Source: Hydractinia symbiolongicarpus (Eukaryota > Cnidaria > Hydrozoa > Anthoathecata > Hydractiniidae). Taken from it: a DNA stretch of 64,000 nt. Of this stretch, positions 9,554-17,504 are shown one piece after another. Every line of letters starts with the position of its first letter. The stretch's first letter is position 1. The stretch is taken from positions 29,254,001-29,318,000 of the forward strand of contig NC_079882.1 in the NCBI RefSeq assembly GCF_029227915.1. The letters are read 5' to 3'. The position numbers and the translations under genes were made by a program. The notes under the pieces were generated by a model, which was given only the letters and a program-made list of their open reading frames with translations, searched no databases and was not told the DNA's origin.

Positions 9554-10232
9554 CTTGGTCTGTAATTTTTTCGAAGACAGCAAAGTTCGTTCTTTGTACA
9601 TTAAGGAAAGAGGCCAATGCCTCGTAACCAAAGACGTGTGGAGAGCTGTCGGCTATGATGATAATCGTGATGGTAGAAAAGCTATTCAGGCACATGTACC
9701 GGAGAAGCATGTACAGCGGGCATGGGAGGTTAAAAGTACCGCAGAAGACAAGGGGGTCGATATCGACCCCCTTCATCCAGACACGATGTTACTGACAGAA
9801 CCCGGTCTATATTGCTTCCTTTTAAGGTGTAAGAAATCCAAGGCAGAACCATTTTTGGAATGGGTTGTTGAAGAGGTGCTACCCAAAGAAATGCAAAAGC
9901 TTGCCGCAACCATCGAAGAAAAAGATATAGCCCTGGCGCTCCTTGCGGATGATCTCGATCAAAGGGAAGTGACCATTGCCAACCTAGAGGACGACCTCCA
10001 GGAGAGGGACGAAGAAATCGTTGAACTACGAAAAAGACACGTCCCGCATCGACATCAATATGACAACGTGCTATGCGTGGTTGACAAGAACCATCCTCAT
10101 GATAAGCATCCCTACTACATGATCAGATGTCAGCGTAGACAGCTGGGCAAGAGCATGGGTATACTGATGACAAAGTACCCCGAGAGCACTATACTCGGGA
10201 GATGTGACGATCCTAACGCGATACACACCTGA
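9549..10232 (+). CDS. BRO-family protein, intact (third of three)
   Basis: 227 codons from ATG 9549, chosen because TGTATAAGAAAA directly precedes it and upstream codons lie in the repeated leader. BRO-N domain: SKVRSLYIKERGQCLVTKD, WRAVGYDDNRDG, LLTEPGLYCFLLRC and FLEWVVEEVLPKEMQKL. Residues about 120-165 form a coiled coil (ALALLADDLDQRE, ANLEDDLQERDEEIVELRK). The C-terminus (NVLCVVDKN, YYMIRCQRRQLGKSMGILM) resembles the DUF3627-type tail of some viral BRO proteins. A perfect 24-base palindrome (9750-9773) lies within the coding region. BRO genes are common in large DNA viruses, so capture or exchange with a virus is plausible. Likely DNA-binding; target unknown. Confidence 0.85.
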   Translation: MSLVCNFFEDSKVRSLYIKERGQCLVTKDVWRAVGYDDNRDGRKAIQAHVPEKHVQRAWEVKSTAEDKGVDIDPLHPDTMLLTEPGLYCFLLRCKKSKAEPFLEWVVEEVLPKEMQKLAATIEEKDIALALLADDLDQREVTIANLEDDLQERDEEIVELRKRHVPHRHQYDNVLCVVDKNHPHDKHPYYMIRCQRRQLGKSMGILMTKYPESTILGRCDDPNAIHT

Positions 10233-10260
10233 GACGGCCGCAAGGCGATCTGCGACTCTG

Positions 10261-10288
10261 TTTTTATAGCTCGATCGAGCTACAAAAA
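10261..10288. terminator. Hairpin between convergent BRO and integrase genes
   Basis: TTTTT-A-TAGCTCGA/TCGAGCTA-C-AAAAA: a perfect 16-base palindrome (10267-10282) flanked by T5 and A5 with one mismatch. It lies 28 bp after the BRO stop codon. Confidence 0.6.
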
Positions 10289-11221
10289 TATCGCCCTTCC
10301 GCTGACATCGCCTGGCGGCTCCGCAGGAGCACGGCCGCCAGGCGATGTCAGCGGAAGGGCCGTCTCAGCAAGAGCACGGTCGAGTCTATACGTCTTTTTG
10401 CTCCACCAAGCGTCCGTTGCACGTCTTTTCGCATCACCATGCTCTTCTCCAGGCTGCAGCAGGTACAAGTAAAGACCGTCGTCAGGTAACGGCTTTTCTT
10501 GCTCCAGGCGATCTTTCACAAGCGATACCTCCTCTAGCTTGATTGCCTTGTTGAGTTTCATCTAGATCATGGCAGTCTTAGTATTGTTCATGCTTTTGAC
10601 GATGGTGTACAGATGTTTCACCCATGTGGTACTAGTCTCATCAGTGACCAACTCTTGTGCATCCTGGGACTTGAACAGTCTCTCAGCGAGCACCTTGTTA
10701 TAGGACTCGACAAAGGCGGTGTACGTATGATGATATTTGGTGGTTGCGCGCTTAATCTCGACCCCTTTGCCCTCTAACAGTTTTGTCACATCCGACTTGA
10801 ACTCACTACTGTTGTCGCACTGGAAGATCTTCGAATAACGTAAAGGTCCTTTGCCTCCGGGCTTCGCGCAAATGTCCTTGATCATGTCAGCGACTTCGCT
10901 GGCTTTCTTCGTTCTCAATGGTCTAGCTACCTTGTAGCGCGAGGCTACATCGATCCCTGTGAGGATATATTTGTACACGTTGCTGTAAACTTTGTCATGA
11001 GGCATGTAGAGCAAGTCAAATTGGTGCATTTCATTAGGTTTTTTAATGGTAAAATGCGGGTAATCAATCCTTTTAGGTCCTCGAATATGTCTAAGCCATA
11101 AGAGTTGCCTAGACAGCCAGTGTACGACTTTCTTTTTAGGTAGTCCACTCTGCTCAGCGAGCAATTTAACAGCCTTCCGACCAGTTCAGAGATTTTCAGG
11201 AGTATAGTAAATACTGCTCAA
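10280..11221 (-). pseudogene. INT: Polinton DD35E integrase, broken
   Basis: Retroviral-type integrase expected to insert the element. From the first sense codon after the internal TGA (TTG, 11164) the catalytic residues are D50 (HQFDLLYM), D117 (FQCDNSSEF) and E153 (AFVESYNK). The 35 residues between D117 and E153 are the DD35E spacing. Upstream the frame continues to a TTG at 11219-11221 after TATAAAAA, where an ATG would be expected, with TGA at 11186-11188. Downstream, TAG at 10562-10564 interrupts the frame. The C-terminal piece (AIKLEEV..., DDGLYLYLLQPGEEHGDAKRRATD, KKTYRLDR) then runs into GC-rich repeat copy B, which replaces the original end. So: lost start, two nonsense codons and a repeat-truncated C-terminus. 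Confidence 0.9.
10293..10375. repeat. GC-rich palindromic repeat, copy B, 27-bp perfect stem
   Basis: Left arm 10293-10319 begins GCCCTTCCGCTGACATCGCC, loop TCCGCAGGAGCACG (10320-10333), right arm 10334-10360 is the exact reverse complement. A related tail, CGTCTCAGCAAGAGCACGG, follows to about 10379. It interrupts the 3' end of the integrase frame, where the translation switches to a low-complexity Ala/Pro/Gly string. Confidence 0.85.
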
Positions 11222-11254
11222 TTTTTATACCTCCTTCTCTGTGGGAATATGTGC

Positions 11255-11281
11255 TTTCGACATGTTTATTACATGTCGAAA
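11255..11281. terminator. 11-bp perfect hairpin upstream of the integrase
   Basis: TTTCGACATGT (11255-11265), loop TTATT, ACATGTCGAAA (11271-11281). It lies between the 3' end of the leftward gene 11336-11672 and the start of the integrase, fitting a 3'-end signal for the former. Confidence 0.55.
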
Positions 11282-11297
11282 ATATTTTACATATAAC

Positions 11298-11341
11298 CGC
11301 TGACATCGCCTGGCGGCTCCGCAGGAGCACGGCCGCTAGGC
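11298..11341. repeat. GC-rich palindromic repeat, copy C
   Basis: CCGCTGACATCGCCTGGCGG, CTCCGCAGGAGCACGG, CCGCTAGGCG. Its outer arm provides the TAG stop codon (11336-11338) of the leftward gene, so the repeat abuts or defines that gene's 3' end. Confidence 0.8.
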
Positions 11342-11672
11342 GAACTTGTACGCGACCAACCCCAGAAGGGCTAAGGATCCAACGATAAACGTCAGCTCGC
11401 GTCTTGTTGTTGCTTGGAAGGTGTGTAAAAATCGGATAGTTTTGGAGCTTTTTCGATCGTTGCGATATAGTACTCCCTCATGCCTTCATCGAGCTCCTTC
11501 AAGCTCTCTCCAGCTTGCCTTTTCAGCTCTCGTTGATGGTTATCATGCCTTTATCATGCCTTTTACGCTCGGCCTCGCCATGGCCTGACAGCTTACTGAA
11601 CACGAAATTTAATCCGCTAAAGGCTAATGCATTAATCGCAGCACCAGCCACAAGAACACCGATAGTTGCCAT
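11336..11672 (-). pseudogene. Small Polinton membrane protein, broken
   Basis: ATG at 11672-11670 in the motif AACAATAAATG. The first frame gives MATIGVLVAGAAINALAF and a charged region ending at TGA (INES stop). The middle continues in another frame (KRQAGESLKELDEGMREYYI, APKLSDFYTPSKQQQ), and the end in a third with a clear transmembrane helix, LTFIVGSLALLGLVAYKFA, stopping at 11336-11338. A hydrophobic helix at each end with a charged middle suggests a small virion membrane protein. Two frame changes make it a pseudogene. The AAAGGCATGAT unit is duplicated at the first break, which may have caused it. Family unnamed to me. Confidence 0.6.
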
Positions 11673-11675
11673 TTA

Positions 11676-12242
11676 TTGTTTAACCTTCTTGCATTCTTTG
11701 CACCTGGAATTCCTTTTTTTGATGTGCGCAGATTTGACTGCCCTTGCACTCCTTACACCTGGATCTTATTCTTTCGTGAGGGCATATTTCACTGCCCTTG
11801 CACTCCTTACACCGAGATCTTATTCTTTCGTGAGGGCAGATTTGACTGCCCTTCACTCCTTACACCGAGATCTTATTCTTTCGTGAGGGCAGATTTGACT
11901 GCCCTTGCACTCCTTACACTGAGATCTTATTCTTTCGTGAGGGCAGATTTCACTGCCCTTGCACTCCTTGCACTTGGACCTCTGCTTTTCATGAGGGCAG
12001 ATTTAACTGCCCTTGCACTCCTTGCACCTGGATTTCCTTTTTTCGTGAGGGCAGATTTAACTGCCCTTGCACTCCTTACACAGGGCCCTCTGCTTTTTAT
12101 GCGGGCACTTTGTACGTTCCCGTGACGCCTTGTTAACATCGAGGCATTTGATGCATGTTTTTGTCGTTTGACCATTTTTTGTCACCTTGAATGCATCTAG
12201 TAAAAGGCTCCTTTTACACTTTGAACAGCTCTTGTTTTCCAT
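11676..12242 (-). pseudogene. Cys/His repeat (putative zinc-binding) protein, broken
   Basis: The start MENKSCSKCKRSLLLDAFK is followed by a CIKC module and then tandem 18-residue units of the form C-P-H-x6-C-K-E-C-K-G-S-x-I. Such C-x-H...C-x2-C strings occur in repeat proteins of Polintons and large DNA viruses and probably bind zinc. Function unknown. In-frame TAA codons at 12057-12059 and 12003-12005 arise where other units have CAA or GAA, and one unit near 11852 has lost one base, shifting the frame. The last unit degenerates before the start of the next leftward gene at 11672. Confidence 0.7.
11731..12107 (-). repeat. Tandem 54-bp repeat, seven units
   Basis: Units start at 11731, 11785, 11839, 11892, 11946, 12000 and 12054. 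The period is 54 bp except for one 53-bp unit with a single-base deletion. Each encodes one 18-residue C-x-H...C-x2-C module on the minus strand. High similarity between units indicates recent expansion or homogenisation. Confidence 0.9.
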
Positions 12243-12245
12243 ATT

Positions 12246-12279
12246 ATTTTGTATTTATCCAATAGGGTAAATACAAAAT
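12246..12279. terminator. 12-bp perfect hairpin at the 3' end of the capsid gene
   Basis: ATTTTGTATTTA (12246-12257), loop TCCAATAGGG (itself able to pair CC/GG), TAAATACAAAAT (12268-12279). It lies 22 bp beyond the capsid stop codon and also just upstream of the next leftward ATG at 12242, so part of it may act as that gene's promoter. Confidence 0.65.
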
Positions 12280-12300
12280 TGTGGTCACTACCATTTATTT

Positions 12301-13566
12301 TCAGTATTCCACAGAGTGATAACGGCCGTCTAAGATGTTCAGCTGAGCATCCTGAAGTAGGAAAACATAGCAATTAATATTCCCGGTTGTTCCGTCTGCC
12401 TTCTTTGTCATATGCAATGTTATACCGTCTGACAATCTCTGTAATTGCCTTCCGGAACCGTGGAGACTATGATCAGGTGATGCTCGGAAATCAACAAACA
12501 GGGCGTATCTCTCTGTGAAGAACTGCCCAATCGTCACCTCCGAATCGTGGCTACCGAATAAGTTTACGATCTGCTCGAGGTGATCTTTCGGGAGCATCGC
12601 GTGCGTGTAGAGCTCATTAGGCTCACCCTCGACAGTGATCGAGATTTTTTCGATCTTTGGGTTATAAAACACCTCGTTAGCGCCCGAGTAAGCCTTCACT
12701 TTTCCAGGGTCTACAAAGAGCAGTAAAACGCCTTTCAAACTTTTTGCAGGCGTATCGATTTGTAAATTGTAGCTTGTGTCAGCCTTTTTCATCGTGACAA
12801 CCTTGCTACGGAGTACCCTTTCATAGGGTAGCGCAAAACGACTATACCGTGACATCATAGCGCTCGCGAGACCCTCGTTATTAATCTTGTCAAACTCTAG
12901 TGTAATATTAGTGATCTTATACGCGGCATCCGGTGCTTTAGCTGCCGTACCTCCATCTTTGATAACGTAACCATATGATGCAAAATGTATAACGAATTGC
13001 AGCCTGTCGTATAATCCTGCCTGGCAGAACGGCAAGTCTCGTGTCAATTCAAACATTGTGCCCAAGGGCACGCAAAAGGTGCTGCCATAGGCTGCGACGA
13101 TCGCTTTTTTCTCGTCCGTGCCTGCATAATCAGTCGCTTTTACCTGTAGGGCGCGGATTGTACCGTCGTTGGGATTGATCCCCTCTAGGATCAAGTAGTT
13201 TTCCCGATCAAACTTGGGCAACCATAGGTCCTTGTAGGTAGCGAGCACCCTGTAGTCGCTAATATTTTGCACCTCGTTGCCATTCAAAGTGATACGAAGA
13301 TTTTGCACCAAGGATTTACCTATATTGCTGACGATAGTGCGCTTCGTGTTTGTTCCCGTAAGTTCCAGATCGAAAAGTAGTTTGATACTGCCTGGAAAAA
13401 TTACATCGTTCTGCCCCATTTTTGGGAAGTCAACATACAAGTCCTCGTTCTGATTAATCGTACTAGGCACATGACTTACTTTTACACGCTGCTTCTTCCC
13501 TTTCATAGCCATCATTGTTTTAATCTCCGCGTAGGGATCGAGCTTAGTTCCGAATATGTTACTCAT
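12301..13566 (-). CDS. Probable Polinton major capsid protein (double jelly-roll), intact
   Basis: 421 residues, open throughout, beginning MSNIFGTKLDPYAEIKTMMA. Beta-rich pattern in two halves: LYVDFPKMGQNDVIFPGSIK, LLFDLELTG, RTIVSNIGKSLVQNLRITL and KDLWLPKFDRENYLILEGI in the first; LLLFVDPG, FYNPKIEKISITVEGEPNEL and LPKDHLEQIVNLF in the second. That layout fits the double jelly-roll capsid proteins assigned to Polintons. Identification rests on pattern and context, so the alternative is that 15000-16160 is the major capsid and this is another virion protein. The leader TAATAATAAAGCATG shares a 38-bp divergent region with 13605. Intactness contrasts with the broken enzymes. Confidence 0.65.
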   Translation of the reverse strand: MSNIFGTKLDPYAEIKTMMAMKGKKQRVKVSHVPSTINQNEDLYVDFPKMGQNDVIFPGSIKLLFDLELTGTNTKRTIVSNIGKSLVQNLRITLNGNEVQNISDYRVLATYKDLWLPKFDRENYLILEGINPNDGTIRALQVKATDYAGTDEKKAIVAAYGSTFCVPLGTMFELTRDLPFCQAGLYDRLQFVIHFASYGYVIKDGGTAAKAPDAAYKITNITLEFDKINNEGLASAMMSRYSRFALPYERVLRSKVVTMKKADTSYNLQIDTPAKSLKGVLLLFVDPGKVKAYSGANEVFYNPKIEKISITVEGEPNELYTHAMLPKDHLEQIVNLFGSHDSEVTIGQFFTERYALFVDFRASPDHSLHGSGRQLQRLSDGITLHMTKKADGTTGNINCYVFLLQDAQLNILDGRYHSVEY

Positions 13567-13604
13567 GCTTTATTATTAGCTAATTTTCGTTTCAAATAAA
13601 TGCA
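13567..13604. promoter_or_regulatory. Compact divergent promoter between capsid and 13605 genes
   Basis: 38 bp separate the two ATGs. It contains TTATTATTAGCTAATTTT (with ATTAGCTAAT as a palindromic core) and AAATAAATG at 13594-13602. The ATG in that motif (13600) is out of frame with the ORF starting at 13605. Confidence 0.5.
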
Positions 13605-14882
13605 ATGCCGATTAATCCAATATACGAAGGAGACGACTTTACGCCAGAGGAAAACATTCTAGACGAGGATGGATCTTTCAATAGGCTCCAGCCTGATGCC
13701 AGCTCCACGCTAACGCCAGATCAGGAGCAAGAGCAGGGTCAATCGCCTAGCGGCTCAGCACGAGACACCACGACAAGGCAGAGGGAAGAGCTACTAAAAT
13801 CAAAGGTCGACGATCTTTACGAACACCTTGGTGAGGAGCTAGGGCAGCCAATTGCGAGATATTACAACGAGTTTGAGGCACGAGGAAACCAGCTTCTTTT
13901 CGATGGCATAGAGATAACAAAAAGGCATGGTGAATTAAGGAGCGTTGCCGAGATACGGAGGAGGTTAGGTACAAATCGCTTGCGAGCCATGGGGTTTACC
14001 GACTATACTACACCAAGCAAAGGCAGTAAAGCAATGGCTCAGAAACTCCTTAACGAGATTGTTCACGTTGAAGAGAAGGCCGATGATATCGAAATGATGC
14101 CGCTGCTCGAGAATGTTCTTGATGAAACGGAGAGCCTGATCGAAGAGACTCCCTTTGGCGCCAGCGAAGCCTTCACAGAGCGTGAAAGAAGAGGGCTCAA
14201 CCTCGAACTTCAAACACTAAGGGGTAACCTGAAGCACTTGAAAAGCAAGAAGATCTTCTACGACAGCGAGATCGCCAAAGCAGAAGCCAGGGTGAAAAGG
14301 CTTGAGACGAAGAAAGCTACACCTGGAGTATCAGAGGTACAGCAAACTATCTGGAACGAAGACATTGTAAAGGCTAGGGAAGATCTAGAACGACTCCAAG
14401 ATCAAAAGGAAGCAGTACGAGAAGCACACGGTTTACTTGCATCTAACATTCAGAGCCAACTGAAATCTATTAAGGAAACGCTGATGAAAATCGCAGAAGG
14501 CGATAAATCTCTGGCTAAAAAGCTTAGAATCTTGTTCAAGGAGCAAGGGATTACTATAGCAAGCATCGTCTCGGCTGTTGGTCTACTGATTTCCACCATC
14601 GTACTCGCAGTTACAGGTGGAGGTTCCGCAACAGGCGCAGGAGGAAGTGCCGCAGGAAAGGGCTTTTTGCAAAAACAGCTGGAAAGGCTTGGAAAATTTT
14701 TGAAATACCTGGCAGGTAAGGCAGGTGCGGCGCTACCAGGGATTATTGGCACGGTTGTCTCGTTCTTTTTTAGAGTGGCAGCAAATGTTGTTGAATACGC
14801 AGCCAAACACCTCTACATGACAATCGCTGCTGCCGTCGCTTTTGTTGTGGCCTACGTTGGGAAGAGAGGCAAACTATCGTAA
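13605..14882 (+). CDS. Coiled-coil membrane protein conserved in Polintons, intact
   Basis: 425 residues beginning MPINPIYEGDDFTPEENILD. Disordered acidic N-terminus; QSPSGSARDTTTRQ is read partly from GC-rich repeat copy D. A helical middle has heptad-like stretches around residues 200-300 (LELQTLRGNLKHLKSKK, KAREDLERLQDQKEAVREA). The C-terminal third is hydrophobic: ITIASIVSAVGLLISTIVLAV, a Gly/Ala linker, AALPGIIGTVVSFFFRVAAN and YMTIAAAVAFVVAYVG. I associate this ending (lysine-rich segment, ALPGIIG, further helices) with ORFs found repeatedly in cnidarian genomes. Role unknown; an internal virion membrane or membrane-remodelling protein is plausible. Shares a divergent promoter with the capsid gene. 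Confidence 0.65.
   Translation: MPINPIYEGDDFTPEENILDEDGSFNRLQPDASSTLTPDQEQEQGQSPSGSARDTTTRQREELLKSKVDDLYEHLGEELGQPIARYYNEFEARGNQLLFDGIEITKRHGELRSVAEIRRRLGTNRLRAMGFTDYTTPSKGSKAMAQKLLNEIVHVEEKADDIEMMPLLENVLDETESLIEETPFGASEAFTERERRGLNLELQTLRGNLKHLKSKKIFYDSEIAKAEARVKRLETKKATPGVSEVQQTIWNEDIVKAREDLERLQDQKEAVREAHGLLASNIQSQLKSIKETLMKIAEGDKSLAKKLRILFKEQGITIASIVSAVGLLISTIVLAVTGGGSATGAGGSAAGKGFLQKQLERLGKFLKYLAGKAGAALPGIIGTVVSFFFRVAANVVEYAAKHLYMTIAAAVAFVVAYVGKRGKLS
13738..13763. repeat. GC-rich palindromic repeat, partial copy D, inside a coding frame
   Basis: TCAATCGCCTAGCGGCTCAG followed by CACGAG, related to GATCGCCTAGCGGC in copy E. It contributes in-frame codons to the disordered N-terminus of 13605-14882. 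Confidence 0.5.
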
Positions 14883-14888
14883 ATATTA

Positions 14889-14967
14889 GTGCTCCTGCGG
14901 AGACGGGCTTCGCCCTTCCGCTGACATTGCCTGGCGGCTCCGCAGGAGCACGGCCGCTAGGCGATCT
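14889..14967. repeat. GC-rich palindromic repeat, copy E
   Basis: GTGCTCCTGCGGAGACGGGC, TTCGCCCTTCCGCTGACATT, GCCTGGCGGCTCCGCAGGAG, CACGGCCGCTAGGCGATC. It starts 7 bp after the stop of 13605-14882. Its reverse complement equals copy A plus an inserted CTCCTGCGGAGCCGCCAGG block, showing modular structure. Confidence 0.8.
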
Positions 14968-14991
14968 AATGTGTTGATCAAAACACACTAG
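14966..14991. terminator. Hairpin between convergent genes 14882 and 15000
   Basis: CTAATGTGTT (14966-14975), loop GATCAA, AACACACTAG (14982-14991), one mismatch. It lies 9 bp from the end of the leftward gene and about 84 bp from the end of the rightward one. Confidence 0.6.
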
Positions 14992-14999
14992 ACTTTTTT

Positions 15000-16160
15000 T
15001 TATTTCTTCAACCAAATGTACGTTAAAATAACGCCTACCCCAGTTGTAATTAAGGCAGCTTTGTTGTCATCGTGTTTTTCGGCCTCTATTGCTAGCGTAG
15101 TCTGCGTCTCCACCCTGTGCTTCTCATGTTTAGGGATCACGCGGCTCACCTGTGGAGGGCGGCGCTTAATAGCAACAATGATGTCAGCCTGCTTCGCGTT
15201 AATCTTCGGGTTAACACCGATTGAAAAATAATCCTTGCTGATAAGAATTTTTTTTGTGAAATTCACAACATTTCCAATATCAAGGCTCATGTCACTTGGG
15301 ATCATATAAACGCCATGAGCAACATTAAAATCCACCTTGGACCGCGTATATTTCAGCACATTTTGAAATTCGGCAATTTCCTTACCCGAGTCGCTAGGTC
15401 TAATTATCACATCCTCAAATGTCGTCAGGTACAGGCGTTGAGCATCAATTGCGCTGCCTTGGTTTCCAATGATTCCAGATCTTGCATTTGCCTGGCTTTC
15501 GAGAATTAGGTAGGCATAGAAGCGCACGCTTTGGGATAACCGTTCAATACCAATACGAGTGAGGTCCTGGGATTTTTCAATGATCCAGCGACTCCACGAG
15601 TCCTCGTCAAGATAGCTAGGGCCTGAACCAGGATAATCTTTGCGATGAAGTTGCCAACTACTGAAGATGGTTTCGTTCCTCCACTTCTGCTCACTACCAG
15701 GTACTCCAAACTCGCGAGCCAGTTGCTGGAGTTTTTGTTTGTTGAACGGGTTGTTTAGACGTCGAAATCTAACTGAGCCCGGTAGAGAAATGTCAAGCTC
15801 CGATAGAATTTTACGGATTTGGAAATAGGCGTGAAATCGATACACGGCACGAACCATAGGCAACTCGGAGGTAAGATGCTGAATGGAAATACCGCAAGCA
15901 GATGTTGCACAGTAGGTAGCAAAGTTAAGTTGAGTGGACCAGAGACTGAAAGGGTGGCTGTTCCACTCCTTTACTAGCCCGCTAGTGCCGGAATAGAATT
16001 CATAGTCGACAAAGATGTCTGGAAATTTCACCCTGAACGAGGACCCTTGAACATCAATAACGATGTTCTGCACTGAAAGGTCATCCCCCTTAAGTCTCTC
16101 CAAATATCTCCCATGGTTGGGTGCATACTTTGCTTTCGGGTTGTATGAGTAAATGCTCAT
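15000..16160 (-). CDS. Conserved Polinton virion-type protein, intact
   Basis: 386 residues from the ATG at 16160-16158 (MSIYSYNPKAKYAPNHGRYL). An upstream in-frame ATG at 16199 would add 13 residues but would overlap the divergent gene at 16180, so the inner start is preferred. Features: WSTQLNFATYCATSACGISI, a helical MVRAVYRFHAYFQIRKILSEL, LSQSVRFYAYLILESQANAR, FEDVIIRPSDSGKEIAEFQN, and a C-terminal hydrophobic segment ALITTGVGVILTYIWLKK. I associate this WSTQLNF...CATSACG region with Polinton ORFs but cannot say whether it is capsid, penton-associated or membrane-anchored. It ends beside hairpin 14966-14991. Confidence 0.6.
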   Translation of the reverse strand: MSIYSYNPKAKYAPNHGRYLERLKGDDLSVQNIVIDVQGSSFRVKFPDIFVDYEFYSGTSGLVKEWNSHPFSLWSTQLNFATYCATSACGISIQHLTSELPMVRAVYRFHAYFQIRKILSELDISLPGSVRFRRLNNPFNKQKLQQLAREFGVPGSEQKWRNETIFSSWQLHRKDYPGSGPSYLDEDSWSRWIIEKSQDLTRIGIERLSQSVRFYAYLILESQANARSGIIGNQGSAIDAQRLYLTTFEDVIIRPSDSGKEIAEFQNVLKYTRSKVDFNVAHGVYMIPSDMSLDIGNVVNFTKKILISKDYFSIGVNPKINAKQADIIVAIKRRPPQVSRVIPKHEKHRVETQTTLAIEAEKHDDNKAALITTGVGVILTYIWLKK

Positions 16161-16179
16161 CTTTTCTTTAAGAATAAAC
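16161..16179. promoter_or_regulatory. 19-bp divergent intergenic region
   Basis: TTTTCTTTAAGAATAAAC lies between the leftward ATG (16160) and the rightward ATG (16180). Any promoter for either gene must overlap the other gene's coding sequence or leader. Confidence 0.4.
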
Positions 16180-17482
16180 ATGAGACAGCTGTATGTCACG
16201 GATATAGAGAAGCCTACGATTTTTGACGATTACCTAGGGCAGGACACGAGAATTGCCCTGAAATCGATAAGTATCAGGCCCGTATGACTGAACCTTTACA
16301 GCGACAATGAATTTGTCATTCGTAGAACAGGGCCTGATCAGACAGAGACTAGAATTGAAATTATGAACGGTCTATACAGGATAGAGGATTTGGCAACCAT
16401 CGTCAACAGTCAGGCAGGGGACAAGATCAAATTGTTTGTATTAAAAAATGGACTCTGCAGGCTCCGTGTGAATGACGGGTATACTGTGGTAATCCATCGA
16501 CAACTGCAGGAGCTTATGGGGCTACCCTACGACCCTGCAAAAAAGTACTTTACCAAAGTCGACTATGACAGCTTCTACAAAACTGACGTGTACCAAAGAT
16601 TGAGACTCGTTTGCCCCCAGCTGGATGAAGACGATTGCCTACTGGATGGGAAGAAATCAAAAATTCTTGCTTTGCTTCACACCAAAGAGTTAAACGCATG
16701 GGGAGACATGCTTACATGGAGTTTTGACACTCCAATCTACCTTCCTTTGAAAGGCTCAACAGACAGACTGGAGTTCATGCTGACGGACGAGCATCATCAT
16801 GAAAAAAAATGTTTCGTTCGTCGGAATTACGATGCATTTACTCATAGAATAAAGATGAGTGACATAATGAAGTTATATCCGAGCTTACCGAGTGCTCCTG
16901 AGCATGAGCCTGAGGAAAGTCAGGTATACAGACTCAAGAAGATCGAGGAGGTGGAACAGTACTTGCGTGGTGAGATCAAAGAGCGTGACAAACTCTACAA
17001 AAAGTTCAAGATGCATGGTACGTGGGTTAGATTCACTGATCATGGATTGCTAGCTGTAAGTATTATAACTTCAGGTGTTGGGATTGGTAGTATGCTGTCC
17101 GGAATAGGTGTACCACTAGCTGTGGCGATGGGTGGTATCACGATCGCTGTAGGACTAGGGCAGGCAGGTTTACGGAATGCGGGAAAGAGGCTAGACGTTA
17201 AGTCAAAGAAGACTCTTAGCAGAGACTAAGTTGAACTCCGTTGTCGACCTCATCTCAAAGGCTGTGGAGAACGGTGTGATTAGTGATTATGAGTTCACCC
17301 TAATCATGCAGGAGAAGCAACGCTACATGTTGCTGAAGGAGCAGGTCCGACAACGAACGAGAAAGATCGTAGATTCCATCAATGATCGGGAGCGACAGCA
17401 GCTTGTCGCAAAGGGGCGTGAGGAGGCCAAAGAGGAGCTTATGAAAAAACTTCAATCTGCGCAGTATACCAGCGCTACTTAG
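16180..17482 (+). pseudogene. Probable minor capsid (penton-type) protein with membrane domain, broken
   Basis: ATG 16180 (MRQLYVTDIEKPTIFDDYLG) opens a frame interrupted only by TGA at 16285-16287. The same frame runs on to 17229: GLYRIEDLATIVNS, LFVLKNGLCRLRVNDGYTVV, RLRLVCPQLDED, TPIYLPLKGSTDRLEFMLTD and NYDAFTHRIKM. This strand-rich region with YLPL...LEFMLTD near its end fits the single jelly-roll minor capsid proteins of Polintons. A helical linker and a Gly-rich hydrophobic region (ISTIITSGVGIG-like, VAMGGITIAVGLG) follow. A frame change near 17210 leads into the last domain (LAETKLNSVVDLISKAVEN), ending at 17482. One nonsense codon and one frameshift make it a pseudogene. Capsid assignment is by pattern and context. 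Confidence 0.5.
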
Positions 17483-17504
17483 AGTCTCCACCTGCTTATT
17501 CGTA

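Noticed and set aside
11346-12125. Plus-strand open frames over the zinc-repeat and small membrane genes
   Set aside because: They are antisense translations of the 54-bp repeat and of 11336-11672; the minus-strand translations have the coherent motifs.
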